Of a DNA stretch of 64,000 nt, positions 1 to 10,890 are shown piece by piece; position 1 is the stretch's first letter, and each line of letters begins with the position of its first letter. The DNA is from Zygnema cylindricum (Eukaryota; Streptophyta; Zygnematophyceae; Zygnematales; Zygnemataceae), in NCBI GenBank assembly GCA_037447655.1, contig JBBHKE010000185.1:1-64000 (forward strand). The letters run 5' to 3'. The position numbers and the translations under genes were made by a program. The notes beneath the pieces were generated by a model. That model saw only the letters and a list, made by a program, of their open reading frames with translations. It had not been told where the DNA came from and did no database searches.

Positions 1-310
1 TCATAAAAAAAAATATTACCTTTCATATTCAGTTTTTATTCTTGTTTTAGTCTTTCCATTTTCCTTCCACTTTATCTTTTATTTTCAGTTTTGCTTCTCA
101 GTTTGGCGTGAGAACAAAAATCTAAAGAAAAAAAAATATAAATTACATTGTTTTCAATATAAAATCTATCTTTTTATTCCTAGATTTTCTTCCACCTATT
201 TTTGATCCAGTTTCTTCCTTTTGATCCGGTTTTATCTTTCTACAAGTTTCCCTCTTACTTTCTCTCCATTTTTGCTTTCGCTTTCAGCTTTGCCTTGGAA
301 AAATATATCA

Positions 311-320
<10 letters not shown>

Positions 321-343
<23 letters not shown>
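321..343. repeat. TA dinucleotide microsatellite
   Basis: About eleven TA units in a row lie between two A-rich stretches. It is a simple-sequence repeat with no visible function. Confidence 0.85.
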
Positions 344-479
344 ATATTATTTTATAAAAAAAAAAAAACACATTTTGTTTTTGTTTTTTCTTTTTTTCTT
401 TTGTGCTTTCAATCTTTGTCTTCTATCTTGCTGCCACTCTATTTATGGTCTGCAAATTCAGGTCTAAATACGTGTCAGA

Positions 480-590
480 TTTTAGGGTTAATCTGCGGAA
501 TTAGGGTTAATCTGCGAAATTAGGGTTTGGCCGCAGATTTAGGGTTTGGGCTGCAGATTTAGGGTTTGTACGAATTTAGGGTTTATTTTT
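480..590 (+). repeat. telobox-like TTAGGG(TT) cluster
   Basis: Six TTAGGG motifs, most followed by TT, occur at about 19-bp spacing. They are separated by short CTGCGGA or CGCAGAT spacers, and another copy follows near 660. The core resembles the plant telomere unit TTTAGGG and the telobox (AAACCCTAA on the other strand) found upstream of translation and ribosomal genes. The spacers make it a degenerate tandem repeat rather than a true interstitial telomere tract. Confidence 0.6.
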
Positions 591-1465
591 TGGAATTCTT
601 AACCCTAGGTCAGCATATTACTGTCCCTTGGTCGCATATTTCTTGTTTTTGCAGCGTTGAATTAGGGTTTGTGAAACCCTTTCCCCTAATCCTACCTCCC
701 TTCCAAGTTTATTTGCCTTTCTTTTCTTTGTTCCTATATATCTTTTCTTCTTCCTTTAGGTGTGGACATTCACAACGTGAGGGCCCGTGCGGTCTGGAGG
801 ACACTGGGAGGAGACCCGTTTTAGAGGAAATTTTGGGAGCGGATTGTGGAGCAGATTCAAACTTTGGCGCTCAGCAAAGCCCTAGCTGCGACGACCAGCT
901 GCGGCTCACCTTTGATAATCACCAGATTATTAAAGGTGTTTGTAAGTATTTTGATACCCAGTGGGTGCAGAAGCGTCACGATATAGTGTGGACACTCGTG
1001 TAGGGGATCGGTGTGGATTGGTTCTGTTACGAACCTTTCTTTTTGAGCATTTGCATTTTCCTTGCTTTCCTTGCATGTTATCTGGCCGTGAGTAGCCTTG
1101 AGTTTCCCTGTGACTATCTGGATTTGAATTTTTTTCATAGATCTTGCCGTGGGTGGCACTGTTTAGACAATTTTCTGTTTGTGTCGCTATAGATCTGCAC
1201 CGAAAGGTGCCTGGATAGTTCTCTGTTTGTTTTTATAGATCTAGCCCTTTGGTCTTGCCCCATTGTTTGTAAGGTAGAGGTTTTAGTATTTCGACTTTTT
1301 GCTAGATCAGACCACCGAGTCTTGATAGATACATCGTGTGGTGACTTGTCTTGTGTGGTTTGGCCTTCCATTTGACGCAACTCGATTAGGTCGTTCTGTT
1401 TTTTCATAGTCGTAATCTAGGGTTTTTTCTTCGTTTATGCCCACGGATTGGGATAATTTACGTTC

Positions 1466-2612
1466 CCAAACAATGGCAAAAGAAACTAACTGAGTTTCTC
1501 ACCGGTCTTAGATATATCCGGATCAGTTTGGACCATTCTATTTATATGTTTGAGGATGAGAATGGTGTTATTTTCATTGCAATTTATGTGGATGATTTGC
1601 TAGTGTTAAGCAAGTCTATGGAGAAGATCAATAAGTTAAAGAAAGATCTTAGAAGCATATTTGACATGAAGGATTTAGGGGAGGCAAAATACATTTTGGG
1701 AATTCAAATGGAAACAGATAGTGGGAAAAAGATTATTAGACTTACCCAGAAAGAAGCTATAGGGAATATGCTTGAGAAATTCCAGATGGAAAAGGCAAAC
1801 AGTTGAACCACTCCCATGGACTTGAAAAAAGTAAGTGATGGGAGTGTGGAAGGAGGAGTGATAATCTTAGATCATTAGATGAGTCCAGAAGAGAGACAGT
1901 TTATGAAGTCTATTCTGTACATGTACGTTGTAGGAGCTTAATCTACATAATGAAATGTACTAGGTCGGACATAGCGGCAGCACTTGGAGTCCTTAGTAGG
2001 AGTCTTAATGATCCTAAGAAGAGAGATTGGGAGGAAACCAAGAGAGTCATAAGATATCTCGTGGGAACGAAAGATTTACGGTTGCATTTGGGAGGGGAGC
2101 ATAGTGACATCACTACTTGGAGTGATGCCAGTTATAGGGATGCACCTATGAGAAGATGCACTTATGGGTATGTGTTGTATGTGGGGGAAGGTGCTTGCTG
2201 TTGGAGTAGCAAGCAACAAAAGGTGGTTGCTTAGTCCACTATGGAGGCTGAGTACATGGCCTCTTGTTTTGTTGTAAAAGAGTTGATGTGGGTCAACTCT
2301 TTATTGTAAGAACTGGGGTGTATGAAAGAGGGAGTGCATGAAGTTTTTTGTGATAATCAGGGTGCCATTGGAATTGCTGCCAATCTAAAATATCATTTCA
2401 AGGCTAAACACATGGACATAAGATTAAGTTTTGTGAGGGAAAAAGTTGAAAACAAAATTGTGAATCTTGTGTATAGGGGTGATGGGGAAATGGTGGCTGA
2501 TATGATAACCAAACTTGTGCCCTCTCCCAAGTTAAAAAATTGCAGAGAAAAGGGTGGATTAAAAGAGGAATTGAAATTTGACAAGAAAATAAGGAGAGTG
2601 TTGAATCACTAG
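1466..2612 (+). pseudogene. Family A copia reverse transcriptase-RNase H relic
   Basis: This is the 3' part of a Ty1/copia pol gene. The RT part shows the catalytic YVDDLLVLSK block and the LGEAKYILGIQ block. RNase H shows TTWSDASY, the SKQQKV and TMEAEYMAS motifs, CDNQGAIGIA and the MVADMITK tail. The gene starts abruptly inside RT, so gag, protease, integrase and the RT N-terminus are missing. Stops interrupt it at about 1804, 1876, 1939, 2232 and 2308, and the frame is disturbed near 1930-1950. The last codons run into the following LTR. It is a dead fragment most like the other family A copies in this window. Confidence 0.9.
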
Positions 2613-3612
2613 ATTTATAGGGTATTTTCTAGGTCTTGATAGATTAAAAGTAAAAGGAAAAAGCGTAGGCAGCCTGCCTCCACCTCCTCCTTATAACCCC
2701 CCATACTTATTGTACTCACTAAAGAAAAGTGAGAGAGGTGAAGCCATGGCTGCCTCAGCTCTATAGGAAGGACTAAAAAGTGACATAAGTCACTCTTTAA
2801 TAAAAGGGTAGAGTCCGGTAGACCTCCAACCTCCGAGCGGCAGAGAGAGGTGTAGTCGTTAGCCCTAACCAGACTTTCATAGGAGTTCGTTAGACTACAT
2901 AGGGTTTGAATGTTATTTAAACATTATTTAAGAACATTAATCCGATTAACTGAATTAAAGATAGAGAACATAGAGACTAGTTGGAATATGCTGCGAACAA
3001 AACCCGCACGAAACAAATGTACAGGACATCTGTTTTAACGGCTCGTATTAAAAGCCGATTTTGGATCCGACGGCATGCATCATCGCCGAGATCCTGAACT
3101 GACCGCTTTGGCGATTTTCGGGCGTAACATGACTTGGCGCCACGTCGCAAGATAGCATTAAGAAGCAAAAATCCCAAGGAGCATGAGGACAAGTTCGAAG
3201 GAGACAGACATCCACTCCATGGCCTTGTTGTACACAGGCCGTACAGAAAGGAGATCGGCCATTGTACCTTTCGGTATTGTACAGTCTTCAAATTAGTTCG
3301 TACATCAATAGATAGGGGTTGTGAGAGGGGTTTAGGACTTAGAGGATTGAGGAGGTAACCACCTCTCTCCCAATGAGCTTGTATAAATATTAGCATCTTT
3401 TCCATTTTATAATTAATCGCCTGGTTGGGCGTTTTTCAGTGATTGTTTTTGTTGTGGATTCAAGGGAGTCCACACAGCATAGGGGTGCAGTCAGATTGAC
3501 TATTTGTTTGCTTGCCTGTTTAGGTAGCAGTGGTCGTAGTTAAAAGGGGGTTAGTCAAAAACTACCTAGAGCTTCCTAAATTGTGTAGTCTTATGGGGGA
3601 CACAAAATTACA
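2599..3612 (+). repeat. Family A LTR (3' LTR of the relic)
   Basis: It begins TGTTGAATCACTAG directly after the purine-rich tract AAGGAGAG and ends ...AAAATTACA, giving TG...CA ends over about 1014 bp. A TATA box (GTATAAATAT) lies at 3381. Downstream are two stem-loops: CGCC/GGCG at 3418-3431 and TGTGGATTC/GAGTCCACA at 3453-3474. It belongs to the same subfamily as the LTR at 22861-23858. The last 20 bases correspond to the gag start of intact copies. Confidence 0.85.
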
Positions 3613-4024
3613 CATGTACCACAGTTTGTACATTTTCCGTACATTTTCCGTCTCTTTATGCAATAGTCCGTACATTTTTGGTATAATTCCGTATATTTTC
3701 CGTAAAAAAAATTGTTCAGTTCAACGGATAGAAAGTACTACGAAATGCAACAAATATTTTTATCAAAGTTCGTACATCTCTTGTACAAAACTGTATAGTT
3801 AGCGTAAATTGTCTGTTTTGTTTACCAGACAAAAAGGACATCGCGTTTTTTTACGATATTTCCAAAAGTCACATATAATATGTAAAATCGGAAAAAATGA
3901 AAAAATAGCGCGTTTTGAACAACTATGAAACATACCCAAATATTGATATCGATGAAATTAAAAAATAAGTATGCACGTTGTCATGCAAGACCAAATCAAG
4001 CCAAAAACTACATGCGCGCAACAA
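3613..4024. other. Intergenic, short TACATTTTCCG repeats
   Basis: No gene is seen. Immediately after the LTR, CCGTACATTTT-like 11-mers recur four times between about 3628 and 3702. The rest is AT-rich with no recognisable motif. Confidence 0.4.
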
Positions 4025-4293
4025 TTTTATTTACATGTGGTTGCCCCAATTTTGTTACTATGAACCGTGTGAAATGTTGTTTTTTATGACTGTCGACGTT
4101 CGCAAGCGCGACCCTTTTTAACTTGCTGTTATAATATTTCCCAAGTCAAAGTTGTTCGACAAATTGACCGTCAAATCTAAACTTAACGCTACGTAGCTTG
4201 TACAAACCCGTGCTTAAAATGTACAATTTTCAAAATGTTGACGCAACTACCTTCGCGCAACAAAAAAATATCATTGCGATTGGCATTTCCTTA
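4025..4293 (+). repeat. Dispersed repeat G, copy 1
   Basis: It shares order and wording with segments at 35725-36110, 37165-37556 and 40955-41222. Shared blocks include ATTTACATGTGG, TTTTGTTAC, TATGAC(G/T)GTCGA, TTCACAAGC and GACCGTCAAAT(T/C)TAAACT. All four copies lie on the + strand. No open frame is conserved, so it is probably part of a non-coding element, with class unknown. Confidence 0.7.
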
Positions 4294-4689
4294 TAATAAT
4301 TAATTTAGGCAGTCAAGGTGGCGTTCCATCAGGAAATCTGTAATCATACGACCAACTTTAGGGGCTTATATACAATATGGTCCTTACCTGAGTAGTTCAG
4401 ATTTTGTGATTTTTAAATCTTTTAATATTCCCGGCGAGCTAAACAAGACCCTAAGTGGTTCCAATCACAATCCGGCTCGTAAGCAATTGGTGCCTCGTTG
4501 GGCAACCTGATAGAGAAGTGGTACAATATTACTGATAGTAAACTTCTCCGTACGATTACTGGAAACGCTTAATGGACTACGACCCATTAGCTGCAAAATT
4601 GAAATATAATCAGGAATTGTAAATAGTGTGGTCAGCTTTGGTCGCGCGTGACGAAGCATGGCGAAGCGCTACATTGAACTTAGACGCAT
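4294..4689. other. No feature seen
   Basis: AT-rich sequence between two repeat segments. I see no conserved reading frame, promoter or RNA gene. Confidence 0.4.
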
Positions 4690-4872
4690 ATTGTAGAACG
4701 ACGCGGAACGAAACCTCGCAAAAGTAAAGGATCAGAAGCCTTGTACGGATAAATTTAGTTGCACGAAACGAAATATACTTTGCACATTATAGTAAAACGA
4801 ACTTGCGTAAAAATATCAATAAAAGTAAACGAAAAAAATGTGCGTCGTCACTCACGACCTAAATAGGCCACT
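4690..4872 (+). repeat. Dispersed repeat H, copy 1
   Basis: It matches 36970-37153 through the blocks AACGAAACCTC, TTGTACGGATAAATT, AAATATCAAT and AGGCCAC. In the second place H directly precedes repeat G. Here H follows G, which suggests both belong to one larger repeating unit. Confidence 0.6.
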
Positions 4873-4939
4873 GTCTAGTGTGGGTGAGAAACATAAGATA
4901 AAGGATGGCGATCCGAAGAGGGTTGCAAAAGTGTTCGCA

Positions 4940-5175
4940 AATAACCCAAGATGTTGATGCTTCTTTTGATTGTGGCAATGCCCATTTCATACCCCATCCC
5001 TCCCGTCGACATGCATGCAAAACAAAGGAGAAGATAGAACAAGCGTTAGGTAAACATAGGTGAATGAATGCGTGAGTAAGTGAAAAAAATATACCCCTTC
5101 TCCCCCCCCCTTCCCTTTTCCCATAAGGTCGGGGAAAAGGGGTGGGGTTTGGTTATCGGGATGATATCCCAATTT
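4940..5175 (+). repeat. Low-copy direct repeat, copy 1 (RY motif)
   Basis: It resembles 6745-6990 in the same orientation. Shared blocks are GCAAATAACCC, GCCCATTTC, CCCATCCCTCCCGT, GACATGCATGCAAA and GATATCCCAATT. The palindromic CATGCATG contains the RY element (CATGCA) known from seed-specific plant promoters. The segment may be an old duplicated promoter or TE end, and no adjoining gene is recognised. Confidence 0.6.
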
Positions 5176-6157
5176 CGTGTTGATCCGCTGTAAGTATATC
5201 AAATGCTACTCAAAACCCCCACTTGTCCTAGATGTTCCAGCATTAAAGCAGGCTATAAATACCTCGAAAGCTTAATAAGGACTACCAACAAATACACAAA
5301 TGAACTTACACGCAAAAGTATATGAATAAAGAAAAGGCCGTTTCACATTTAACAACATCACCTTGCCCCAGAAAATAAAATGAAAGATATAATTAAAAAT
5401 AATGGCAAAGCAAGCTCAACATACCGCGGAAATCAACGATGACACAAAGAAGAGACGAATCTCTCCCAATGGTACCGAAATTAGGTAAGATCCTCCTTTA
5501 CACCTCGGTTTCCACCGGACGAAACCAACAAGACTCTTATCGGCTTCAAACAACAAAAAGTCCAAATCGCCCAAAGGGTGGATAGTGCCAACTACCTGCT
5601 CGAACTACGATTCTCACAAAAGACAGATTCAAAAAAAAACGGCAATAGAGTCAAACACACAAGACAAAAGTTCTTTAAAAGAAGGTTTGCTTGGATTTTT
5701 TTGGGGTTTTTTCAAGAGACAGTTATGAAAAAGCAACTTTTCTCCTTCGGCCCCAAATGTCTTATACAACAAAGTTTGTCCAGTTTCAGGCCCAAAAGTC
5801 AACGCAATGCAACTAGCCAATGAGCGGAGAGCAAATGTTATTGAACTAACATAAGACAAAGTAAGTCGTACAAGAATCATGGCTAAAATTTATACTCCCG
5901 ACTGCGGCTAGCTCCGGAACCGAAAGTCAAAAATTGGCTCTACTATTAAATGACAAAGTATCTAAGTGACGCGAAAAACGCCAAACTTTGACCTGAGGTA
6001 ATTAATGGACCAAAAGTCTGTTGGATCTGAACTGAAGTCCTACTGACGTATAACAACATAATCTAGATTACTATCCCAAAAGTTTCGTGGAACTCAACAA
6101 TGTACCCCCTGCTACGGCCGGTGGAAATTGGTTCCATTTGATGGAACCGCAATCTAT
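5176..6157. other. No gene recognised
   Basis: A TATA-like GGCTATAAATACC occurs near 5249, but no convincing coding sequence follows. Short frames near 5580-5880 overlap on both strands and carry no known motif. The rest is featureless intergenic DNA. Confidence 0.4.
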
Positions 6158-6705
6158 TGTAATTCTGTGACCTTCTTTGGTACACAAAATGTCTAGCTTA
6201 TATGAAGACTCTAGGATAATATTTTCACTTTTGATTTTGGCATTGAATAAGTGCCACCCTAACAAGCAAAAACTCTGGCCAACTACACCCTTTTGTAGCC
6301 TAGACTCCCCTGAGTCTGCAGCAAAAAGAATCAATGAAATTGCTTACTTGAGCATTAAGTTATGGCTATTCAAAGACAAAATATTTATAAAGATGGACTC
6401 AAGGAGAGAAGGCTTTCAATTTTTTTTTCAAGTCCTAGAAACCTACTTATAACTCCTCTTGACCAATCAAAACATCGTACGCTAAACAATGTACATACAA
6501 AATACGGTAGCTGCCGTACTTTATGTACAAAAATATACAGCACCACTCTTAGTCTGCCACGTGGCAAATAATTCGTCTCTATTTGTCCCATTTTTCTTCC
6601 GCATCCTATAGGATGTTGCCACGTGTCATCTTCCTCCACTTTGGCGAAGTGCTCCCAGAAAAACCCTTTCGGCATGCCAGCACTCACGCGTGCCGTTTGT
6701 CGAGG
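6158..6705 (-). repeat. Family A LTR relic (truncated)
   Basis: On the minus strand this matches the downstream part of family A LTRs, ending ...GGTCACAGAATTACA where intact copies end ...GGTCTCAGAGTTACA. The stem-loop AGACTC-AGGG-GAGTCT (6302-6317) and the weaker TGCTC...AAGCA loop (6341-6354) are kept. Two G-boxes, at 6556-6565 and 6618-6627, lie about 60 bp apart in the U3 part. The first half of the LTR is missing beyond about 6705. Confidence 0.75.
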
Positions 6706-6744
6706 TTACAAGGGAATCACAAAATGAAGGCCTGCAGCCAGAAA

Positions 6745-6990
6745 TTGTCAGCATAAGAGTCTTGCAAATAACCCCACATGTGGATGCTTCCCAAGATGGT
6801 AATCATGCCCATTTCTACCCCCATCCCTCCCGTAGACATGCATGCAAACCATAAGAGACAATTGGACCAGAAATTGAGATGCATGCATAGGAAGGTGGAA
6901 AAGATACCCACTCCTTCTTCCTTTCCCTATCTGGCCAAGGAAAAAAGGAGTGAGTTTCGGGAATCTAGCTGATATCCCAATTCCCCCCCC
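6745..6990 (+). repeat. Low-copy direct repeat, copy 2 (RY motif)
   Basis: Second copy of the 4940-5175 segment. It carries GACATGCATGCAAA and a further GATGCATGCAT 40 bases on, and it ends at GATATCCCAATT followed by a C run. The truncated LTR relic lies between the two copies. Confidence 0.6.
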
Positions 6991-7929
6991 CCCTCTTAGT
7001 CAACCGTGACTAAGAAATAAAATAATTATCCTCCTAATTCGCAGCTCCCGCAGAACAAGGTGATTGAGGATTGAGGGCGTGGCTCCCAAGCGGCGGGAAG
7101 ATAGGATTGATGCCAATACTGGCGGCAGTGATCGCAGACCAAGACGTTGCCAAGAGGGGAGGACAGGTTAAAGGCGAAGGAACTGGAAGGTGGGAATTTT
7201 AAATAAGTTAAGTGAAAGGTGGGTTTGTCCTCCAATCCCTGAAGATGGCAATGGGCCACATTGATTTGATTCTCATTAATTTTTTCACCATCCTACCCCT
7301 CTAAGGTAAAAACTCCTTTGTTAGAAACCTCTACCACTTTCAATATTACCCGCCTTGCAAAAATATCTAGAGTGTCTTTTTTTCTGTTGCATCGTATACA
7401 CAAAGTCTTCTGGCATAAATCGTCGTTGCCATGGCACAAAATTTCAGCTCTGGCGTTGAGAATACCACAACTGATCCCAGTGTTGAGCCGCCTGTAAATT
7501 CCCCATGGCAAGAGGCATCTCTTAGTGTAAGATTTTAGCTCTGTTGGCGATCAGTTTTTCGACAGTCCCCCGGTCATCCATTTCCGGGAGGACCACTGCT
7601 TGGGCCGAGGAAGCTCCGGGCAGGATGGGATGTTGTCCAAATAAAATGAACTAAGGGCTATAAGAGTGGAGGGAAGTTTGCCGGCTGAATTTGTATCCTA
7701 TGGCAATCTAACGAACCGTTCTCTCCCACTCTCTGAAATCTTTTCAACTGCATATTTTACGTAGTGACCGCTTTAGTGTTTGTACGCACCTTTCGGCCAA
7801 ACCATCGGCTTGTGGGCGATCACAACTGGTCAATCGTGTTGTTTTTGGAAAGCTTTAAGTCTCAGCAAATTTATAGGACGGCGGAAAAATAGATCTATAG
7901 GGACACTCGTCGTTACTTGAAGCACAGTG
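6991..7929. other. No gene recognised
   Basis: Two minus-strand open frames (7026-7259 and 7293-7511) contain CxxC pairs but match no family I know and lack upstream signals. A GC-richer stretch at 7560-7640 has no recognisable content. I assign no function. Confidence 0.35.
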
Positions 7930-8822
7930 CAGGTTTTTGAATGGTACCGACAACGCAGTTGCGACGCACATGGAACAAGCGTTACTGCGGTTATTTTTGA
8001 TATGGTCTGTACAAACGAACGCGGCCTGCGACGCAACGAGACAAACGCAATTGCTGATATTTTGGTATAGCACAACGCAGTTGCTACGGAACAAGACAAA
8101 CGCAGCTGCGGCTGTTTTTAGTATAAGACAGCGTAGCTGCTACAAAGCCGCATATATTTGAATGTGATCATGATTTGGACTGCGCTGCTAGAATTGATAT
8201 GAATCGAGTTAACGGACGAGATTCATAAGAGAATAATTAAGTGACTCCCTAACAGATATTATGCAACAACCGGATGGATGTACCCAATCAATTGTCAGTA
8301 ACCTAGGAGACAAGCATTTGAACAAATCACCTGTATAGGATTCTTAGTAATATTGATTGTACAGTGATAGATTAGTTTTAGCGTGATCAGGAGCACTTAG
8401 ACCTTAGTGGCAGTTTAGTTCTTTTGGACGTATCTTTTAGAAACACTTGTATCGGCGGTACAGCATTATGTAGTAGGACAACTGAGTTAAGAGTATAAGA
8501 CTTAGGATGTAGAACATTTTATGTATCTAGACTTCCAGACTGTGTAATCTGCAGACTATTTTTGGGAAACTTCTGAGTTGCATATCTTGGTGTATGTTGG
8601 ATCAATTGAGCTGAAACTTTGGGAGTTGTCAGTCTTTGTGATATTCTATTCTGTGTTATAGTTTGATGCAGTTTGGCTTATTGCATCAGATTTGGTGAGC
8701 TGTAGAAAACAACTGTTGGACAGGATTCTTGATAAGCTTCTGTGAGTAAGATTAAGTCTACTTCCACAACTACTGCTGATGCTCCACCTGCTCAAGTGGT
8801 TCTAGAACAACATAAAACCGAT
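7930..8822 (+). repeat. Family F LTR relic with internal minisatellite
   Basis: From about 8370 this aligns closely with the minus-strand segment 15709-16109. Shared blocks include GTATAAGACTTAGGA (a probable TATA region), TTGGGAAACTTCTGAG, GAAACTTTGGGAGTTGTCAG, AACAACTGTTGG and a final TAGAACAACA. All three F copies diverge right after AACAACA, which marks the LTR end. The part at 7945-8150 is a degenerate tandem array rich in CGCAGTTGC and CGCAGCTGC. The start of the LTR is not resolved. Confidence 0.65.
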
Positions 8823-9489
8823 TTACCGTAACAACCCTGCACCGTCTGCTGCGCTGTAGTGTAGTGTAGTTCAATCCGAAATTGTTTCGTGCTAATTTTC
8901 GCTTTTCCTCATACTTCCTCCTTATTAGCGTTACCATTTATTTGCGTTAAGGAAGAGAGGAGTGCAGATTGCAATCCACAATTTTTATTTTATTTTTGGC
9001 CATTTAAAACGGCAACCAAATTAGTGGTATTAACTCAGCAAACTACACCCAAAATCAATATGGTACAAATAATTTTTTAGTGTAAAGTAACAGATGTCGT
9101 TATCAACTTTATTTTGTGTTAAAGGGCATAACACCAATATTACCCTTACGCTAATTTACACATCTAAGACATTATTTCCATTGAGAGGTTTTTGTAATTG
9201 TGCGGATAACATTATAGATTGTAGTACTTGGACTAGGGGCCATCGGTGTTTTGGACAAGGGGACATCGCGTACTGCATGTAAACAACCTTTGGCGTATGT
9301 ATCGTGCTATAAGTGGTGCCACATGAGTTAACATCGTATACTCAAAATCGTCATGATTTTTCATTCCAACCAATTTTAATGTAAAATTTTCATCTGGGTA
9401 TTTTGTACTTACATACCAAGTACCATGTACTTTCGTAACATGTACCATGTACTTGCGTGCGAACAAGACATGCTTTGACTAAAAGTGAT
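8823..9489. other. No gene recognised
   Basis: AT-rich intergenic DNA. A small GTACCATGTACTTTCGTAA-type repeat lies at 9415-9455. No conserved coding signal is visible. Confidence 0.4.
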
Positions 9490-10890
9490 GTTTCAGATTG
9501 GCTGCAATGGCATTTGCAACCCGATTATCACAAAACACATTTTGAACACCACTTTTTATAAATATAAGCTCTTAGAGCAAGGATTTTACCCACATTAATT
9601 CCTTTACAGCAGTCCAAGAGGCCATGTACTCAACCTCCATTATGGACTAAGCCACGACCTTTTGTTGCTTGCCGCTCCAATAGTAAGCCTCCTTCCCAAC
9701 ATATAACACATACCCAGATGTACACCTCGTCATTGGAGAGTACCCATAATTGGCATCACTCCAAGTGTTGATGTCATTATTATCCCCTCCTAAATGCAAC
9801 CACAAATCTCTTCTTCCTATCAAGATCTGCTCTACCCTCTTGGCTGCTTCCCAATCTCTCTTCCTATGATTATCCAAACTCCTACTCAATATTCTTAAAA
9901 CTGCCGCTATACCAGGCTGGGTACAGTTCATAAAATAGATCAAGCTATTGACAACCCGTCTTACGAAATATTTTTCATAAATTCTCTTTTCTTCAATCCT
10001 TACTCTTCATCAAGAATCACAACTCCCCCTTCTAAAATCTCCTCATTTCCCTTCTTTAAATCCATTGGATTCGTACAACTATTTGCTTTATCCATTTTAA
10101 AATTTTCAAGGATATTTGTGATTGCCTTTTTTTGAGTTAATCTGATTATTTTGTTCTCTTGTCCCTCTCCATCTGAATTTCCAAAATATATTTTGCTTCC
10201 CCCAAATCTTTCATTTGAAATCTACACTTTAGATCATTTTTCAGTGAATCAATTTTTCTAATTGATTTACGTAAAACAGGCAAATCATCAACGTAAATTG
10301 CAATGTAAACTATACCTTCCTCATCCTCGAATAGATAGAGGGAATGATCAAAACTGATTCGGACATATCCCAAATTCATCAAGAACTCGTTTTTTTTCTT
10401 GTTCCATTGGCGAGGAGCTGGTTTCAGTCCATAAAGGGAATTTATTAGTCTGCACACCTTGCGTTCTTCTCATTTCTCTAGAAACCATTCAGGCTGTCGC
10501 ATGAAGATCTCCTCTTCTAATTCTCCGTATAAGAAGGTTGTTTTGACATCCATCTGGTGTACTTCTATGTCTTCCGCTGCCGCCAAACTGGGTAGGATTC
10601 TGACGGAGGGAAATCTAACAACCTGAACAAAGGTCTCCTCATAATCGATCCCTTCTTTCTGTGTGAACCCTTTGGCCACTAATTTGGCCTTGTATTAATC
10701 GATGGTGTTGTTTGGATTAAGTTTCAACATAAATACCCACTTGCATCTAATCTGTTTTATGTCCGGTGGACACTCCACTAGCTCCCACGTATTTGCTTCC
10801 ATAATTGAAGCCATTTTATCATTAATAGCTGTTACCCATCTACTTTTTTTCGGACTATTAATAGCCTCCAAGTAAGTTTGGGGTTCACTC
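9490..10890 (-). pseudogene. Copia RT-RNase H (degenerate)
   Basis: RT is recognised by KQIRCKWVFMLKLNPN, the GFTQKEGIDYEETF block, MDVKTTFLYGELEEEIF, SLYGLKPAPRQWN and the catalytic YVDDLPVLRK (usually YVDDLLVLSK). RNase H shows NTWSDANYG, TSGYVLYVG and the GKQQKVVA block. The frame breaks several times, for example near 10145, 10460 and 10690, and around 9950-10145 the RT-RNase H connection is hardly readable. The second Asp of YVDD remains, but the whole cannot encode an active enzyme. Confidence 0.85.

Larger units (their letters stand above)
1..1465. other. AT-rich region without a recognised gene
   Basis: No conserved protein is recognised. The first 430 bases are T/A-rich with homopolymer runs and a short TA microsatellite. 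A cluster of TTAGGG motifs follows at 480-590. Between about 1130 and 1330 the phrase ATAGATCT recurs three times. Small open frames here lack recognisable domains and look fortuitous. The segment ends where reverse-transcriptase sequence of a copia relic begins, so it may be the flank or leader of an unrecognised element. Confidence 0.5.

Noticed and set aside
566-1003. 145-codon open frame after the telobox cluster
   Set aside because: Composition and content show no domain, and overlapping frames exist on the other strand. No support for a gene.
7026-7511. Two minus-strand frames with CxxC pairs resembling zinc motifs
   Set aside because: Too short, no known family, and no regulatory or homologous context.
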